Source of the DNA: Chitinophagaceae bacterium
Lineage (GTDB): Bacteria; Bacteroidota; Bacteroidia; Chitinophagales; Chitinophagaceae
Direction: 5' to 3'
NCBI GenBank assembly: GCA_020853515.1
Contig: JADYYU010000225.1
Span: forward strand, 1 to 7,131
Length of the DNA: 7,131 nucleotides
The notes beneath the pieces were generated by a model. That model ran no database searches. It was not told the origin of the DNA and was given only the letters and a program-made list of their open reading frames with translations. The position numbers and the translations under genes are program-made. Shown here piece after piece: positions 6,743-7,131 of the stretch; position 1 is the stretch's first letter, and each line of letters opens with the position of its first letter.

Positions 6743-6966
6743 TAAAGAATCCGAAAGTATATTGAACTTAAAAAATCCAATAAACCTGGTCTTTGTGGTG
6801 GTGAATTACAGGGTAGAGAATTGCGTTGCGTTCTGACATAATTTGATTCGAAGTGCCAGGGGCTATTGCTGGTTTCAAACAAAAAGTACCGTGCAGTCAT
6901 CATCCTGCTATTAAATATTTTGCCTTCACCAGCAGCCATTTTTGGATGTGCGTACTGGCGGCTACG
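6743..6966. other. intergenic region without a recognisable gene
   Basis: Part of the 312-bp gene-free stretch between the surface-protein start and the thiolase stop (6713-7024). Short open frames exist on both strands, but their translations show no domain, signal peptide or plausible composition, and one is antisense to the promoter area. I see no tRNA, riboswitch-like fold or repeat. The left part presumably holds upstream promoter sequence for the surface protein, and the terminator for the thiolase gene lies just to the right. Confidence 0.6.
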
Positions 6967-7004
6967 AAAAAAAATGCTCCCTTGGAGTCGGGAGCACTTT
7001 TTTT
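6967..7004 (-). terminator. Rho-independent terminator of the thiolase gene, possibly bidirectional
   Basis: An inverted repeat of GGGAGCA (6990-6996) and TGCTCCC (6975-6981) encloses an 8-nt loop. On the minus strand the stem gains a G-U pair and is followed by eight T residues, starting about 20 nt after the thiolase stop. On the plus strand the same stem is followed by seven T (6998-7004), so it can in principle stop transcription both ways. It is the clearest terminator in the window. Confidence 0.9.
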
Positions 7005-7024
7005 ACTATGATTCAGGCAGCAGG

Positions 7025-7131
7025 TTACGAATTCATTCGTTCAATAACCATCGACGATGCACCACCGCCTCCGTTACAAATACCTACAGCACCATATTTG
7101 GCATTGTTTTGATTTAACACATTGATCAAAG
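7025..7131 (-). CDS. thiolase (acetyl-CoA C-acyltransferase), C-terminal fragment
   Basis: The last 34 codons and the TAA stop of a gene that enters from the right edge. The translation ends KYGAVGICNGGGGASSMVIE followed by RMNS. The CNGGGG segment matches the C-terminal thiolase motif C-x-GGG, whose cysteine (fragment residue 18) is the catalytic base in the thiolase family. Thiolases cleave 3-ketoacyl-CoA in beta-oxidation or condense two acetyl-CoA; this fragment cannot tell which. The wording AVGICNGGGGAS is what I recall from Bacteroidota acetyl-CoA acyltransferases. A strong terminator follows, so it is the last gene of its transcript. Confidence 0.88.
   Translation of the reverse strand, partial: LINVLNQNNAKYGAVGICNGGGGASSMVIERMNS

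Noticed and set aside
6742..6939. Minus-strand open frame of 65 codons upstream of the surface protein
   Set aside because: Low-complexity-looking translation with no motif. It overlaps the expected promoter region and has no support as a gene.
6866..7117. Plus-strand open frame of 83 codons at the right end
   Set aside because: It runs across the terminator hairpin and antisense to the thiolase C-terminus, so it is a chance frame.

Overview
The window looks like core chromosome of a Bacteroidota species, probably of the Chitinophagales/Sphingobacteriales type; the class is an inference and the phylum is well supported. The evidence is a type IX secretion (T9SS) gene of the PorT family, a large cell-surface protein ending in a gliding-motility-type (CHU_C) sorting domain, a DUF5683 membrane protein, TAnnTTTG-like promoter elements and the near absence of Shine-Dalgarno sequences. 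I see no insertion sequence, phage gene, CRISPR array, tRNA or rRNA.

Left block, minus strand (2437 down to 1): parA, parB, a DUF5683 membrane protein and the first 24 codons of dapB lie head to tail. parA and parB overlap by 11 nt, and the other gaps are 30 nt and 6 nt, so this is a likely single operon. It joins chromosome partitioning (ParA ATPase, ParB CTPase clamp) to the diaminopimelate/lysine branch that supplies peptidoglycan precursors.

Middle block, plus strand (2656 to 4061): a menG/ubiE methyltransferase (last step of menaquinone synthesis) starts with GTG four bases after a TATATTTG promoter element. Its 3' end overlaps porT, which encodes an outer-membrane beta-barrel protein of the T9SS. 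A weak hairpin with a T7 tract follows porT. The 218-bp space between parA and menG is a divergent promoter region with a candidate -7 element on each side; I found no parS palindrome in it.

Right block, minus strand (6712 down to 4283): one gene of about 809 codons encodes a secreted surface protein. It has a signal peptide, a large N-terminal region, four regular SprB-like repeats with one cysteine pair each, and a C-terminal CHU_C domain that marks it as likely T9SS cargo. It converges on porT, so an exporter component and a probable client lie side by side. A 312-bp gene-free stretch (6713-7024) follows, holding the surface-protein promoter and a strong terminator. The last 107 bases encode the C-terminus of a thiolase whose gene enters from the right.

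The region is mostly conserved housekeeping plus one accessory surface protein. I do not see a convincing undescribed system. The points most worth checking are the apparently leaderless menG start, the start choice in porT and the surface protein, the very regular repeat architecture, and the unexplained role of DUF5683 between parB and dapB.
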